Origin: Candidatus Nitrosacidococcus tergens
GTDB lineage: Bacteria > Pseudomonadota > Gammaproteobacteria > Nitrosococcales > Nitrosococcaceae
NCBI RefSeq assembly: GCF_902810445.1
Contig: NZ_LR778175.1
Coordinates: 372,001 to 436,000, forward strand
Reading direction: 5' to 3'
Length of the DNA stretch: 64,000 nt
The notes beneath the pieces are model-generated. The model was not told where the DNA came from. It did not search any database and saw only the letters and a program-made list of their open reading frames with translations. Positions within the stretch are counted from its first letter, which is position 1. Each line of letters begins with the position of its first letter. Positions 37,315-47,266 of the stretch are shown here, one piece after another. Both the position numbers and the translations under genes were made by a program.

Positions 37315-38291
37315 GTTATACCACAGTTTCTAAAAGAGATTCTAATAAACCAGTTCTTCATGATTATCATCCAGCCCCAGCACGATTTCAAGAAGACATA
37401 TTAGTTGGGCTTAGAAAACCCCAACGGCAAATTCCACCTAAATATTTCTATGATGAAGTAGGATCACAGCTTTTTGATGTAATCTGCCAATTGCCTGAAT
37501 ACTACCCAACTCGTACTGAAATTGAATTACTTGAAAAATATGGAGAGGAGATAGCCCAATGCATGGGAGTAAACGACATATTAGTAGAATTTGGTAGCGG
37601 TAGTAGTCTAAAAATTAGACTGTTATTAGATAACCTACAACCTGATGCTTATCTTCCTATTGATATCTCTAAAGCTCACTTATTTAAATCAGCAAAAATT
37701 TTAGCTAAAGATTATCCACAAGTAGCTATCCACGCCATCTGTGCGGACTATACTCATCCTCTTATACTTCCTAAAAATTTTAAAGAAGGTGTAAAATCTG
37801 GTTTTTTTCCAGGATCAAGCATCGGTAACTTTGAACCTAAAGAAGCACTCCAATTTCTAAAACAAATTGCACTTTTGTTAGGTAAAGGAAGTGGATTACT
37901 TATTGGGGTAGATTTAAAAAAAGACGCTGATATATTAAATGCAGCCTATAATGATTCTCAGGGTATTACCGCTGCTTTTAACTTAAATCTCTTAAAGAGG
38001 ATTAATCGAGAGCTTCAAGGGAATTTTGACTTAGATAGTTTTAAACACAATGCTTTTTATAATGATTCTAAGGGACGGGTAGAAATGCACTTAGTGAGTC
38101 AAAAAAAACAAACAGTTTCCATAGGTGAATATATTTTTGAATTTCAAGCTGGAGAAACAATGCATACAGAGAGTTCCTATAAATATAGCGTTGATGATTT
38201 TCAAAAACTGGCACAAGCTGCAGGATTTTACCCAAAGCAAGTGTGGGTTGGTGAAGAAGCATTATTCAGCGTCCATTATTTATGTCTTTAA
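37311..38291 (+). CDS. egtD: Histidine N-alpha-methyltransferase EgtD
   Basis: EgtD trimethylates histidine to hercynine, the first ergothioneine step. Family segments include PPKYFYDEVGSQLFD, LPEYYPTRTEIELL, VEFGSGSSLKIRLLL (SAM site), FPGSSIGNFEP and the late HTESSYKYS. Length (326) is normal. ATGA overlap links it to egtB. No egtA, egtC or egtE homologue is near, as in many proteobacteria. Confidence 0.95.
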   Translation: MSYTTVSKRDSNKPVLHDYHPAPARFQEDILVGLRKPQRQIPPKYFYDEVGSQLFDVICQLPEYYPTRTEIELLEKYGEEIAQCMGVNDILVEFGSGSSLKIRLLLDNLQPDAYLPIDISKAHLFKSAKILAKDYPQVAIHAICADYTHPLILPKNFKEGVKSGFFPGSSIGNFEPKEALQFLKQIALLLGKGSGLLIGVDLKKDADILNAAYNDSQGITAAFNLNLLKRINRELQGNFDLDSFKHNAFYNDSKGRVEMHLVSQKKQTVSIGEYIFEFQAGETMHTESSYKYSVDDFQKLAQAAGFYPKQVWVGEEALFSVHYLCL

Positions 38292-38375
38292 AATTAAAAT
38301 ATAAAAATTACTATTATTTAAATCTAAAAAATCAATTAAGATAGTATCTTTACAAAAGATTACAATAGGATAACC

Positions 38376-39632
38376 ATGTACCATAAAGAAATGGATATTG
38401 CAGGCTATGATGATGAACTAAGTGCAGCTCTTGTTGGAGAATTAAGACGTCAAGAAGAACACCTTGAATTAATCGCTTCCGAAAACTATGTCAGCCCTCG
38501 AGTACTTGAAGCACAAGGTTCTGTACTCACTAATAAATATGCTGAAGGCTACCCAGGCAAACGATACTATGGCGGCTGTGAATATATAGATGTGGTAGAG
38601 CAACTAGCTATTGATCGGGCTAAAGAGCTCTTTGGTGCAGATTATGCGAATGTCCAACCCCACTCTGGATCTCAAGCTAATGCTGAGGCGATGCTCGCTT
38701 TGCTTGCACCTCATGATACTATTATGGGGTTAAGCCTTGCCCATGGTGGGCATTTAACCCATGGAGCAAAAGTAAATTTTTCTGGAAAAATATTTCATGC
38801 AGTTCAATTTGGGGTTAATCCAGAAACTGGATTAATTGATTATGATGAAGTAGCAGAACTAGCAAAAACCCATCGCCCTAAAATGATTATTGCTGGATTT
38901 ACTGCTTATTCTCGAGTAGTTAATTGGGTGCGTTTTAGGGAAATTGCCGATTCTATAGGGGCTTACCTCCTTGCTGATATTGCTCACACTTCTGGAATGA
39001 TTGCAGCTGGAATTTATCCTAATCCTGTGCAAATTGCAGATATTACTACAAGTACTACCCATAAAACCCTGCGAGGTCCCAGATCTGGATTAATTCTCGC
39101 AAAAGCTAATCCTGAAATTGAGAAAAAACTAAACTCTATGGTGTTTCCAGGAATGCAAGGCGGTCCTTTAATGCATATTATTGCAGCTAAGGCAGTTGCA
39201 TTTAAAGAGGCTATGAGCCCAGAATTTGTGGATTATCAGCATCAAGTAGTACGCAACGCTCATATTATGGCAAAAACTGTACAGGATCGGGGTTACAAAG
39301 TAGTTTCTGGAGGCACAGATAGTCATTTATTCTTAATTGATTTAGTTGCTAAAGGAATTACTGGAAAAGCGGCAGATGCAGTTTTAGGAAGAGCAAATAT
39401 TACTGTAAATAAAAATGCAGTACCTAATGATCCCCAATCGCCTTTTGTGACCAGCGGGATTCGTATTGGTAGTGCTGCTACAACTACCCGAGGGTTTAAA
39501 GAAATAGAAGCCCAAGAGATTGCAAACTGGGTATGTGATGTGCTAGATGATATTGAAAACGAAAAAGTTATTGCTGAGACAAAAGAAAAAGTTCTTACAT
39601 TGTGTAAGCGTTTTCCAGTCTATGGCAGCTAG
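38376..39632 (+). CDS. glyA: Serine hydroxymethyltransferase GlyA
   Basis: GlyA interconverts serine and glycine and charges tetrahydrofolate with one-carbon units. LELIASENYVSPRVLEAQGS is near the start, PLP contacts are in PHSGSQANAEAM, and the PLP lysine is in TTSTTHKTLRGPR near residue 229. Length (418) is normal. ATAGGATAACC precedes ATG 38376. It is followed after 26 bases by ribD; nrdR, usually between them, is missing. Confidence 0.97.
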   Translation: MYHKEMDIAGYDDELSAALVGELRRQEEHLELIASENYVSPRVLEAQGSVLTNKYAEGYPGKRYYGGCEYIDVVEQLAIDRAKELFGADYANVQPHSGSQANAEAMLALLAPHDTIMGLSLAHGGHLTHGAKVNFSGKIFHAVQFGVNPETGLIDYDEVAELAKTHRPKMIIAGFTAYSRVVNWVRFREIADSIGAYLLADIAHTSGMIAAGIYPNPVQIADITTSTTHKTLRGPRSGLILAKANPEIEKKLNSMVFPGMQGGPLMHIIAAKAVAFKEAMSPEFVDYQHQVVRNAHIMAKTVQDRGYKVVSGGTDSHLFLIDLVAKGITGKAADAVLGRANITVNKNAVPNDPQSPFVTSGIRIGSAATTTRGFKEIEAQEIANWVCDVLDDIENEKVIAETKEKVLTLCKRFPVYGS

Positions 39633-39658
39633 CTAAAAATTTATCCTGCTGATGCCAA

Positions 39659-40768
39659 TTGAATGATAGTGTTTATTTAGCACGAGCTATAGCCCTTGCC
39701 AAACAAGGGCTATATACAACTGATCCTAACCCACGGGTTGGCTGTGTTGTTGTAAAATCTGGTCAAATTGTTGGAGAAGGATGGCACCAACAAGTCGGAG
39801 GTCCTCATGCAGAAATTAATGCTTTAGCTCAAGCAGGAAATAATGCACAAGGAGCAACCTGTTATGTTACTTTGGAACCTTGCTGCCACCATGGACGAAC
39901 TGCTCCTTGTACCGGGGTGCTCATTCAAGCAGGAATAAACCGAGTTGTCGTTGCAATCAAAGATCCTAATCCAAAAGTAGCAGGTAAGGGGTTAGCTCAA
40001 CTTAGAGCTGCAGGCATCGAAGTAACCCATGGGTTACTCACTGAAGAGGCTAAAGCTCTTAATTTAGGATTTATCCAACGATTTACTTTAAATCGCCCTT
40101 GGGTGCGTTGTAAACTAGCGATGAGTTTAGATGGAGCAACCGCGCTTGCTTCTGGGGAAAGCCGTTGGATTACCTCTCCTGCTGCTCGCCATGATGTACA
40201 GAAATGGCGGGCTAGAAGCTCTGGAATTCTAACAGGTATTGGCACTATACTCCATGACAACCCCTCTTTAAATGTACGCTATCATGAACTAAAGGAACAA
40301 ATTCCTGAGTTACTTCAACGCCAGCCCTTGTGTATTATTCTAGATCAAAAACTCACCCTACCAGAGCATGCTAAAATCCTTTCGTTACCCAGATCAGTTT
40401 TAGTCGTTTGTGAGGATTCGTCCTATCCTAAAGCAGAAATTTTACGTAATTTAGGAGTTGAAGTAATAAATATTCCACTACTTGGGCAAAAACTAGATCT
40501 TGCTCTATTAATGACTGTATTAGCACAACGAGAAATGAACGAGCTTCATGTAGAGTGTGGTGCCAAATTAGCTGGATCGCTGCTTCAAGCAGGGCTGATT
40601 GATGAACTTATATTGTACATTGCTCCAAAACTGATGGGAGATAATTCTCTAGGTTTATTTCATTTGCTTGGAATTAATACTATGAAAGATACTATTGATG
40701 TGGTTATCAAGGAAGTTCGGGCTATAGGAAACGATTGGCGATTTATAGTACATTTTAATAAGAGCTGA
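39659..40768 (+). CDS. ribD: Riboflavin biosynthesis deaminase/reductase RibD
   Basis: RibD deaminates and then reduces the pyrimidine intermediate of riboflavin synthesis. The N-terminal deaminase has the zinc motif HAEINAL and EPCCHHGRTAPC, and the reductase domain begins near residue 150 (RCKLAMSLDGATAL), with the SGILTGIGTIL NADPH region. Length (369) is normal. The start TTG 39659 is the only one that fits and has no strong ribosome site. Confidence 0.95.
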   Translation: MNDSVYLARAIALAKQGLYTTDPNPRVGCVVVKSGQIVGEGWHQQVGGPHAEINALAQAGNNAQGATCYVTLEPCCHHGRTAPCTGVLIQAGINRVVVAIKDPNPKVAGKGLAQLRAAGIEVTHGLLTEEAKALNLGFIQRFTLNRPWVRCKLAMSLDGATALASGESRWITSPAARHDVQKWRARSSGILTGIGTILHDNPSLNVRYHELKEQIPELLQRQPLCIILDQKLTLPEHAKILSLPRSVLVVCEDSSYPKAEILRNLGVEVINIPLLGQKLDLALLMTVLAQREMNELHVECGAKLAGSLLQAGLIDELILYIAPKLMGDNSLGLFHLLGINTMKDTIDVVIKEVRAIGNDWRFIVHFNKS

Positions 40769-40780
40769 GTAGAAACCTTA

Positions 40781-41374
40781 ATGTTTACTGGGATTATAAA
40801 ATCAGTAGGTACGGTAATTACCCATGAGAAAAAGAAAGAAGGACTATATTTAGGTATTGATACTCATCAGTTGGATCTTACATCTATTAAGCTTGGAGAT
40901 AGTATTGCCGTTAGTGGGGTGTGTTTAACGGTAGTTCAAAAAAGTATTCAGTCTTTATTTTTTGAACTTTCACCAGAAACACTTGCTTGTACAACATTAG
41001 GGAATTTAACTCTAGGTGACCTAAGTAATTTAGAGTCTGCACTTACTTTAAAAGATTCCTTAGGAGGGCACTTAGTCAGTGGTCATTGTGACGGGATAGG
41101 TACCATTAGAAGTATTATTTCATTTGGGGAAAGCTCATCTATTAAAATTGAAGCTCCTCTAGAATTGATGCGATATATCGCAAAAAAAGGCTCTATTTGT
41201 GTGGATGGAGTAAGTTTAACCGTAAACTATATATATAAAAACAGTTTTGAAATTAATCTTATTCCTCATACTTTACAGGCAACTACTTTTAGCCAATTTA
41301 AGATAGACCAGCAAGTCAATTTAGAAGTAGATCTCATTGCTCGTTATATAGAATCCCTATTCCATCGTACTTAA
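40781..41374 (+). CDS. ribE: Riboflavin synthase alpha chain RibE
   Basis: RibE dismutates two lumazine molecules to riboflavin plus the pyrimidine. The start MFTGIIKSVGTV is the family hallmark, and two similar barrel domains follow, each with a SGVCLTV/DGVSLTV motif (near residues 46-52 and 146-152). Length (197) is slightly short but complete. It is 12 bases after ribD and 19 before ribBA. Confidence 0.95.
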   Translation: MFTGIIKSVGTVITHEKKKEGLYLGIDTHQLDLTSIKLGDSIAVSGVCLTVVQKSIQSLFFELSPETLACTTLGNLTLGDLSNLESALTLKDSLGGHLVSGHCDGIGTIRSIISFGESSSIKIEAPLELMRYIAKKGSICVDGVSLTVNYIYKNSFEINLIPHTLQATTFSQFKIDQQVNLEVDLIARYIESLFHRT

Positions 41375-41393
41375 ATATCATTTATTACCTGTT

Positions 41394-42503
41394 ATGTCCC
41401 TTAGTAACATTGAAACTATTATTCAAGAACTCCAGCAAGGCAAGATGGTTATCCTTATGGATGATGAAGGTAGGGAAAATGAAGGGGATTTGATTATGGC
41501 AGCAGCTAAGGTACAGGCACAGGATATTAATTTTATGGCTCGTTATGGGCGAGGTTTAATTTGCCTGACTTTAACCGAAAATCGTTGTCGTCAATTAAAT
41601 TTACCTTTAATGGTAACAGAGAATGGTACGCAATATAGTACTAATTTTACTCTTTCTATAGAAGCAGCCAGTGGCGTAACTACAGGAATTTCTGCAGCTG
41701 ATCGGGCTCATACGATACAAATGGCAGTTGCTCCCCAAGCAAAGCCAGAAGATTTAGTACAACCTGGGCATATTTTCCCGCTTATGGCTCGCTCTGGAGG
41801 CGTGCTTACTCGGGCAGGTCATACGGAAGCTGGTTGCGATCTTGCTCGATTAGCAGGATTTGAGCCTGCAGCAGTTATTGTAGAGATCCTAAATGAAGAT
41901 GGTACTATGGCACGTCGCCCTGATTTGGAAATTTTTGCTCAACAACATGGTTTAAAACTAGGTACAGTAGCAGATTTAATTCATTATCGTTTGAAGCATG
42001 AGCGTTCAATAACAAGAATTGCAATTTGTAACCTATCCACTGATCAAGGCACGTTTCAGCTTTTTTCTTATCAGGACTTAGTTACTCAACAGCTTCATTT
42101 TGCTCTAGTTAAAGGGGAAATTCATAAAGAAGAACCCACTTTAGTACGAGTTCATATGGCAGATACGCTAAGTGATTGTTTGCAAATTCAGCGTAACGAT
42201 TGTGGTTGGCCTCTGCGAGATGCAATGACACGAATAAATCAAGCAGAATCAGGAGTAGTTGTGATTTTGCATCAACCAGAATCTGCCCCTGATCTAATTC
42301 GTCGACTTAAGAACTATCAAATGGAAGATGAAGGCATCCAGTTAGTCTCTCATATGTCTAAAAAGGAAGGCTTAAGAACCTACGGGATTGGAGCTCAAAT
42401 TCTTACCGATCTTGGCGTTAAAAAAATGCGAGTGATGAGTGCTCCTCGGAAAATGCACGGATTAGTAGGATTTGGGTTAGAAGTAGTTGATTACGTTACT
42501 TAA
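41394..42503 (+). CDS. 3,4-dihydroxy-2-butanone-4-phosphate synthase fused to a degenerate GTP cyclohydrolase II domain (RibBA/RibBX)
   Basis: The N-terminal half (1-200) is a full RibB: MDDEGRENEGDLIMAA, YGRGLICL, ARSGGVLTRAGHTEA, which makes dihydroxybutanone phosphate from ribulose 5-phosphate. The C-terminal half (205-369) has the RibA fold but not its key residues. Where RibA has three zinc cysteines in HSECLTG...RCDCG it has HMADTLSDCLQIQRNDCG, and the QEGRGIGL catalytic stretch is replaced. It therefore probably works as RibB only, like the known RibBX type, and a separate ribA should exist elsewhere in the genome. rnhB overlaps its end. Confidence 0.9.
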   Translation: MSLSNIETIIQELQQGKMVILMDDEGRENEGDLIMAAAKVQAQDINFMARYGRGLICLTLTENRCRQLNLPLMVTENGTQYSTNFTLSIEAASGVTTGISAADRAHTIQMAVAPQAKPEDLVQPGHIFPLMARSGGVLTRAGHTEAGCDLARLAGFEPAAVIVEILNEDGTMARRPDLEIFAQQHGLKLGTVADLIHYRLKHERSITRIAICNLSTDQGTFQLFSYQDLVTQQLHFALVKGEIHKEEPTLVRVHMADTLSDCLQIQRNDCGWPLRDAMTRINQAESGVVVILHQPESAPDLIRRLKNYQMEDEGIQLVSHMSKKEGLRTYGIGAQILTDLGVKKMRVMSAPRKMHGLVGFGLEVVDYVT

Positions 42504-43146
42504 AAAATCTTATCTTATTTGCGACAAAGCAACCTTAAATAATGAAGATTACCAATCCTTACAAGATATTATCCAAACTCAAGGTTGGATTGCTGGTGTA
42601 GATGAAGTGGGGCGTGGACCTTTAGCAGGTCCTGTGATAGCAAGTGCAGTTATTTTAAACCCGAGCGTGAAAATTACAGGATTATGGGACTCAAAAAAAA
42701 TAAGTGCAATACGTCGTGAGACGCTATCTATTGAAATTCAAAATAAAGCGATAGCTTGGACTTTAGGTCGTGCAGATCTAGAAGAAATTGATCGACTAAA
42801 TATCTTTCAGGCAACCCTATTAGCCATGAGTCGAGCGATTGCGACTTTACCGGTTAAACCTAAGTTAGTCCTTGTAGATGGTAAATACTGTCCAACTAGC
42901 CCTTATCCTATTCAAGGGATCATTCAAGGAGATCAAAAGTTTACTCCTATTGCTGCAGCTTCTATTATTGCTAAAGTAGCTAGGGATCAGGAGATGGTTT
43001 ATTTTGACCAAATTTATCCAAGCTATGGGTTTAAATCTCATAAAGGATATCCTACAAAAGATCATTTAACTGCCTTAGAAAATCTTGGTCCTTGCCCTAT
43101 TCATCGGCGTTCTTTTCGTCCCGTAAAAAATTGCCTTATAGATTAA
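42487..43146 (+). CDS. rnhB: Ribonuclease HII
   Basis: RNase HII removes ribonucleotides from DNA. The catalytic Asp-Glu pair is in GVDEVGRGPLAGPV and the later Asp in LVLVDGKYCP; HKGYPTKDHL and HRRSFRPVK close the domain. About 35 residues precede the catalytic motif. The start is unclear: TTG 42487 overlaps ribBA by 17 bases and no in-frame ATG lies before the domain. In many relatives rnhB sits after lpxB instead. Confidence 0.9.
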   Translation: MITLLKKSYLICDKATLNNEDYQSLQDIIQTQGWIAGVDEVGRGPLAGPVIASAVILNPSVKITGLWDSKKISAIRRETLSIEIQNKAIAWTLGRADLEEIDRLNIFQATLLAMSRAIATLPVKPKLVLVDGKYCPTSPYPIQGIIQGDQKFTPIAAASIIAKVARDQEMVYFDQIYPSYGFKSHKGYPTKDHLTALENLGPCPIHRRSFRPVKNCLID

Positions 43147-43279
43147 GGATTCATTAAACCCTCTTTTTGTATTAATCTTAAAATAAGATTGATAGAATTC
43201 ATAGTAACATCTATATTTTTGGTAAATTTCACAAAAATTTCTGTATTTGCTATTTTGCTTGCCCAAAGGAGGATTGTAA

Positions 43280-43939
43280 ATGATACCTAATGGAAAAACT
43301 ATAGGGTTATCGCTCTCTGATGGTGGCTACCGAGCAACATTATTTGGATTTGGATCACTTTGGCAGCTCAATGGTGCTGGCTTGTTTGGCTATCTTGATC
43401 ATATCACTAATGTCTCGAGCAGTTCTATTTTACTTAGTGTTCTAGCTAGTCGTTGGCGATAGCTATAATTCTCGGAGAGGAGTGTGAATAATTTTTCAGA
43501 AACCATTGCTATACCTATACAGAAATTCTGCGCAACAACAAATGTCTGTAAAACAAGAATGCGTGGCTTATAGGAGCTGCCTCGGGTAATAGATATTCTT
43601 AATGGATCAAGCTCAAGCAGTACGTAAACGCTCGCTAGTCTCCGATTTCAAGGAAAGTATAAAATGCGGTGCGTATTAGGATTGAGGTATTAGTATGAAA
43701 ATGACTAGCTTCAAAGATAACGATGTATCCAATCAAGATTTAATAGTATTGGATACTGACACAACTGAAAAGCTCAATCAGGTATCAGCACATCTCAAGG
43801 TTTTCAACTCTAATTTATAGAGGCAGCTTATCAATTGAGGGCTATGTTTCTATGTGACATATCGCTATATGTCCGTGCTAAGCTAGCAGTAAATGAACCG
43901 ACAGCATGGCCTATGCTAGGATACCACTTTGAGCGCTAA
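43280..43939 (+). pseudogene. Patatin-like phospholipase pseudogene
   Basis: The start keeps a good ribosome site (AAAGGAGG) and ATG 43280, and 60 residues of a patatin-like N-terminus: GLSLSDGGYRATLFGFGSLW. The oxyanion GGG and the GxSxG nucleophile elbow are damaged (VSSSSI where VSGGSI is usual). TAG ends this at 43462, but the same frame then continues with NNFSETIAIPIQKFCATT, a typical family stretch. After a stop and a frame change, GAY (TAG) ... LINWG (with TGA for Trp) resembles the family C-terminus. A middle section of perhaps 100 residues appears deleted. No function is expected. Confidence 0.75.
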
Positions 43940-44010
43940 GTGCTTAAACACAATCATAGTATCTATAGAACTTAGTATAAAGATCAGTACCATTTTTATG
44001 GAATACAAGA

Positions 44011-45531
44011 ATGTTTAATATAATTAAAATATTAATATGTATTTCTATAGTAGTTTATGGAATAAATGGACGGGCAGCCATTGAAAAAAAGTTGGAAATT
44101 AGTTTTGAAGAAGCAAAAGCAGCTTATAAATCTAAAGACTACGATCAAGCATTTCATAAATTTCAAGTTTTAGCAGAACAAGGAAATGTAGATGCTCAAA
44201 ACACTTTAGGGGTAATGTATCAAAAAGGTCAAGGGGTAGAACAAAACTATGAAAAAGCCTTTAAATGGTTTCGGCTTGCAGCCTATCAGGGACATTTAGA
44301 AGCTCAAAATAATCTTGGTGTCATATATGCTGAAGGCTTAGGGGTAGGGCAAAATAAAGAAGAAGCTACAAAATGGACTCGCAGAGCAGCTAACCGGCGA
44401 AGCCTAGATGCTCAAAAAAACCTTGGAAAAATGTATGAACAAGGTCAGGGAGTTCAACAAGATTATGAGGAAGCAACTAAGTGGTTTCGGCTTGCAGCAG
44501 ATCAAGGTGATCCAGACGCTCAATATAATCTGGGTACTATGTATCAGCAAGGTCAAGGAGTAGAGCAAAACTATGAAGAAGCTGCAAATTGGTTACAGCT
44601 TGCAGCTGATCAAAGTTACAGTAAGGCTCAATATCTTCTTGGGGTTTTATATGCCAATGGACAAGGAGTAACACAAAGTGATGGAGAAGCTGCTAAGTGG
44701 ACTCGTAGAGCTGCAGAACAATCACTACCTGAAGCAGAATATAATTTAGGTATTTTATATGCAAATGGTATAGGTATTGGTCAAGATTATGAAGAAGCAG
44801 TTAAGTGGCTTCTCAAAGCAGCGAAACAAGGAAATTTAAAAGCTCAAAGCAATCTTGGCGTGATGTATGCGAAAGGTCATGGTGTTATTAGAGATGATGA
44901 AGAAGCAGCTAAATGGAGTCGTAGTGCAGCAGAACAAGGGGAAACAGAGGCACAATTTAACTTGGGTGTCATGTATCTTAGTGGTCAAGGAGTAGATCGA
45001 AATTATGAGGAAGGAGCTAAGTGGTTTTATTTAGCTGCAAAACAAGGATTTGCTGAAGCTCAATATCATTTGGGATTAATGCACGAGCTAGGACAAGGAA
45101 TGGAACAAAATTATGAAGAAGCTATTCACTGGTATCGGCTTGCTGCAACGGGCTGGGAATTAAATAAAGATGCTCAATATCGACTTGGAATCCTCTATGA
45201 ACAAGGACAAGGGGTAGCTCAAGATTATAAAAAAGCAATCAAATGGTTTCGTCTTGCGGCGGATCAAGGATATTCAAAAGCCCAATCCTACCTTGGAGAA
45301 ATATACTTAAATGGCCAAGGTGTTCAACAAAATAGAATAGTTGCCTATGGTTTATTAAACATAGCTAAGGATAAAAAGAAAGAGTTGGAAGATACACTTA
45401 GTGTTCTTAAAGAGAATATGACAGAAGATGAAATAAGGGAAGGTAATATGTTGAGTAAGGCTATGGGTCAGAGTGGGAATCTACTTAAAGCTTTAGATCA
45501 ATATACTGAGAAAAGGAAAATTTCAGACTAA
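44011..45531 (+). CDS. Secreted Sel1-repeat protein (first of a cluster)
   Basis: A hydrophobic signal (IIKILICISIVVYGINGRA) is followed by about twelve Sel1-like repeats of 36 residues, each with A..G...AQ..LG.MY..GQGV.Q.Y..A.KW pattern, then a short Lys/Glu-rich helical tail ending in KALDQYTEKRK. Sel1 repeats form alpha-solenoids that bind other proteins; roles in bacteria range from envelope signalling to host interaction, and none can be assigned here. The protein resembles the next gene and a broken third copy, especially at the C-terminal tail. It is preceded by a patatin pseudogene. Confidence 0.85.
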   Translation: MFNIIKILICISIVVYGINGRAAIEKKLEISFEEAKAAYKSKDYDQAFHKFQVLAEQGNVDAQNTLGVMYQKGQGVEQNYEKAFKWFRLAAYQGHLEAQNNLGVIYAEGLGVGQNKEEATKWTRRAANRRSLDAQKNLGKMYEQGQGVQQDYEEATKWFRLAADQGDPDAQYNLGTMYQQGQGVEQNYEEAANWLQLAADQSYSKAQYLLGVLYANGQGVTQSDGEAAKWTRRAAEQSLPEAEYNLGILYANGIGIGQDYEEAVKWLLKAAKQGNLKAQSNLGVMYAKGHGVIRDDEEAAKWSRSAAEQGETEAQFNLGVMYLSGQGVDRNYEEGAKWFYLAAKQGFAEAQYHLGLMHELGQGMEQNYEEAIHWYRLAATGWELNKDAQYRLGILYEQGQGVAQDYKKAIKWFRLAADQGYSKAQSYLGEIYLNGQGVQQNRIVAYGLLNIAKDKKKELEDTLSVLKENMTEDEIREGNMLSKAMGQSGNLLKALDQYTEKRKISD

Positions 45532-45646
45532 AAACGACTTACAGTTAGCTTAAAAAATAGATACTATCTATTAAATAATTTTACAGAACTTATCTTAACT
45601 TTAATTAAAGTTAGAAAATAAAATTTTAGGATTAGCAAGGAATACA

Positions 45647-47059
45647 GTGTTTAATTACACCGAGTTTATGGCAAAGCGGGGCAATAAAAAGGCTCAGTTT
45701 AAACTTGGACAACGATATGCTAAAGGTCAAGGGGTAACTCAAGACTATGATCAGGCAATTACTTGGTACACTAAAGCAGCAAAACAGGGACACTTAGAAG
45801 CGCAATATCTTTTAGGATGGATGTATGGACAGGGTCAAGGAGTAACCCAAGATTATGAAGAAGCAATTAAGTGGTTTGGATTTGCTGCAAAACAAGGTAG
45901 CCAAGAAGCTCAATATGCTTTAGGAGTACTCTACTCTGGAACAGGATATATGGGAGTAACTCCGCTTATTGATTATGAAGAATCTATTAAGTGGCTCCAA
46001 AAATCTGCAGAGCAAGGATATGCAGAAGCTCAAAATAGCCTTGGTGAAAGTTATGAATGGGGAGTAGGTGTTCCTAGAAGTATAGAAAAAGCAATTAACT
46101 GGTATGAGCTTGCAGCAAAACAAGACCACTTAGAGGCTCAAAAGAATTTTGGGCGTATATATAAAGAAGGTCTTGGAGTTAGCCAAAATCATGAAAAAGC
46201 AGCAGAGTGGTTTCAAAAAGCTGCTGAACAAGGAGATTTAGAAGCTCAAAAAACCCTTGGTGCTATGTATTTGGAGGGTAAAGGAATAGAGCAAAATTAC
46301 CAACAAGCTTTTATTTGGTATAGTCAAGCAGCGGAAAAAGGAGATAAAGAAGCCCAGAGAATTACTGGTTCTATGTACTCTAATGGCCAAGGAGTGGCAC
46401 AAGATAACCAGCAAGCACTAAAATGGTATCGCCTTGCAGCAGAACAGAAAAACGTAGAAGCACAAGCTGCACTTGGTATGCTTTACACCAAAGGTAAAGA
46501 AGTTAGCCAAGATATTAATGAAGCAATTTACTGGCTTAAACAAGCAGCAGAACAAGGTAGTATGCAGGCGCAAATTGCTCTAGGTGAAATATACGAACAA
46601 GGCCAAGGCCAAGGAATAGAGAAAAATTATGAAGAGGCTATTTATTGGTATCGCCTTGCTGCTATAGGATGGAATTGGGATAGTGAGGCTCAATATCGGC
46701 TTGGGAAAATATATACTGAGATGCAAGATAGCAGAGAAAATTATGAAAGAGGGATATCATGGTATCTTCTTGCTGCTGCACAACAGCATATTGAGGCTCA
46801 ATTTGCACTTGGGCTAATATATCTTAAGGGTAAAGGTATACTAATTAACAAGGTAATTGCTTATACTTTCTTAAACAGGGCAGCTGTGAAACATGGACTA
46901 GCAGCCGAAGCAAGAGACACACTGATTGAAACCCTTATGGCTGAAGAAATAGAATCAGGCAAAATTCTAAGCAAGGAAATGGATGAGCCAGGTAATTTTT
47001 TAATTGCCTTAAATCAATTTTTAAAAAGGGCAAATAAAATTAGAGAAATTAAAGGCTGA
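45647..47059 (+). CDS. Sel1-repeat protein without signal peptide (second of a cluster)
   Basis: About eleven Sel1-like repeats cover residues 10-410 (for example YAKGQGVTQDYDQAITWY), followed by the same kind of tail as its neighbour (GNFLIALNQFLKRANK). Unlike the first copy it has no signal peptide: the protein begins MFNYTEFMAKRG. The start GTG 45647 has AAGG 6 bases ahead; ATG 45668 is an alternative. The shared MFN opening and tail suggest duplication with loss of the signal region, which is an inference. It may be cytoplasmic. Confidence 0.82.
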   Translation: MFNYTEFMAKRGNKKAQFKLGQRYAKGQGVTQDYDQAITWYTKAAKQGHLEAQYLLGWMYGQGQGVTQDYEEAIKWFGFAAKQGSQEAQYALGVLYSGTGYMGVTPLIDYEESIKWLQKSAEQGYAEAQNSLGESYEWGVGVPRSIEKAINWYELAAKQDHLEAQKNFGRIYKEGLGVSQNHEKAAEWFQKAAEQGDLEAQKTLGAMYLEGKGIEQNYQQAFIWYSQAAEKGDKEAQRITGSMYSNGQGVAQDNQQALKWYRLAAEQKNVEAQAALGMLYTKGKEVSQDINEAIYWLKQAAEQGSMQAQIALGEIYEQGQGQGIEKNYEEAIYWYRLAAIGWNWDSEAQYRLGKIYTEMQDSRENYERGISWYLLAAAQQHIEAQFALGLIYLKGKGILINKVIAYTFLNRAAVKHGLAAEARDTLIETLMAEEIESGKILSKEMDEPGNFLIALNQFLKRANKIREIKG

Positions 47060-47266
47060 AAAAATTTAGATCTACATTTTTTTAGCTCTCAACTAGCTTT
47101 TCATTAGCATAATCTGTCAAATAAGAGAGCTGATCCATAAAATCTGATTCTTCTGAATCTGCAGTTTCTATTTATAGGTATCTTGCCTTTTATCTTCAGT
47201 AAGCTGATCCAAACGAGATAGAATAGGGGATATATAGTATTTATTTTCTATCTGCTGCACTATCTC

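Noticed and set aside
44011..47059. Tandem DNA repeat or CRISPR-like array
   Set aside because: The periodicity of about 108 bases comes from the 36-residue Sel1 protein repeats; the units are divergent at DNA level and there are no constant short repeats with unique spacers.
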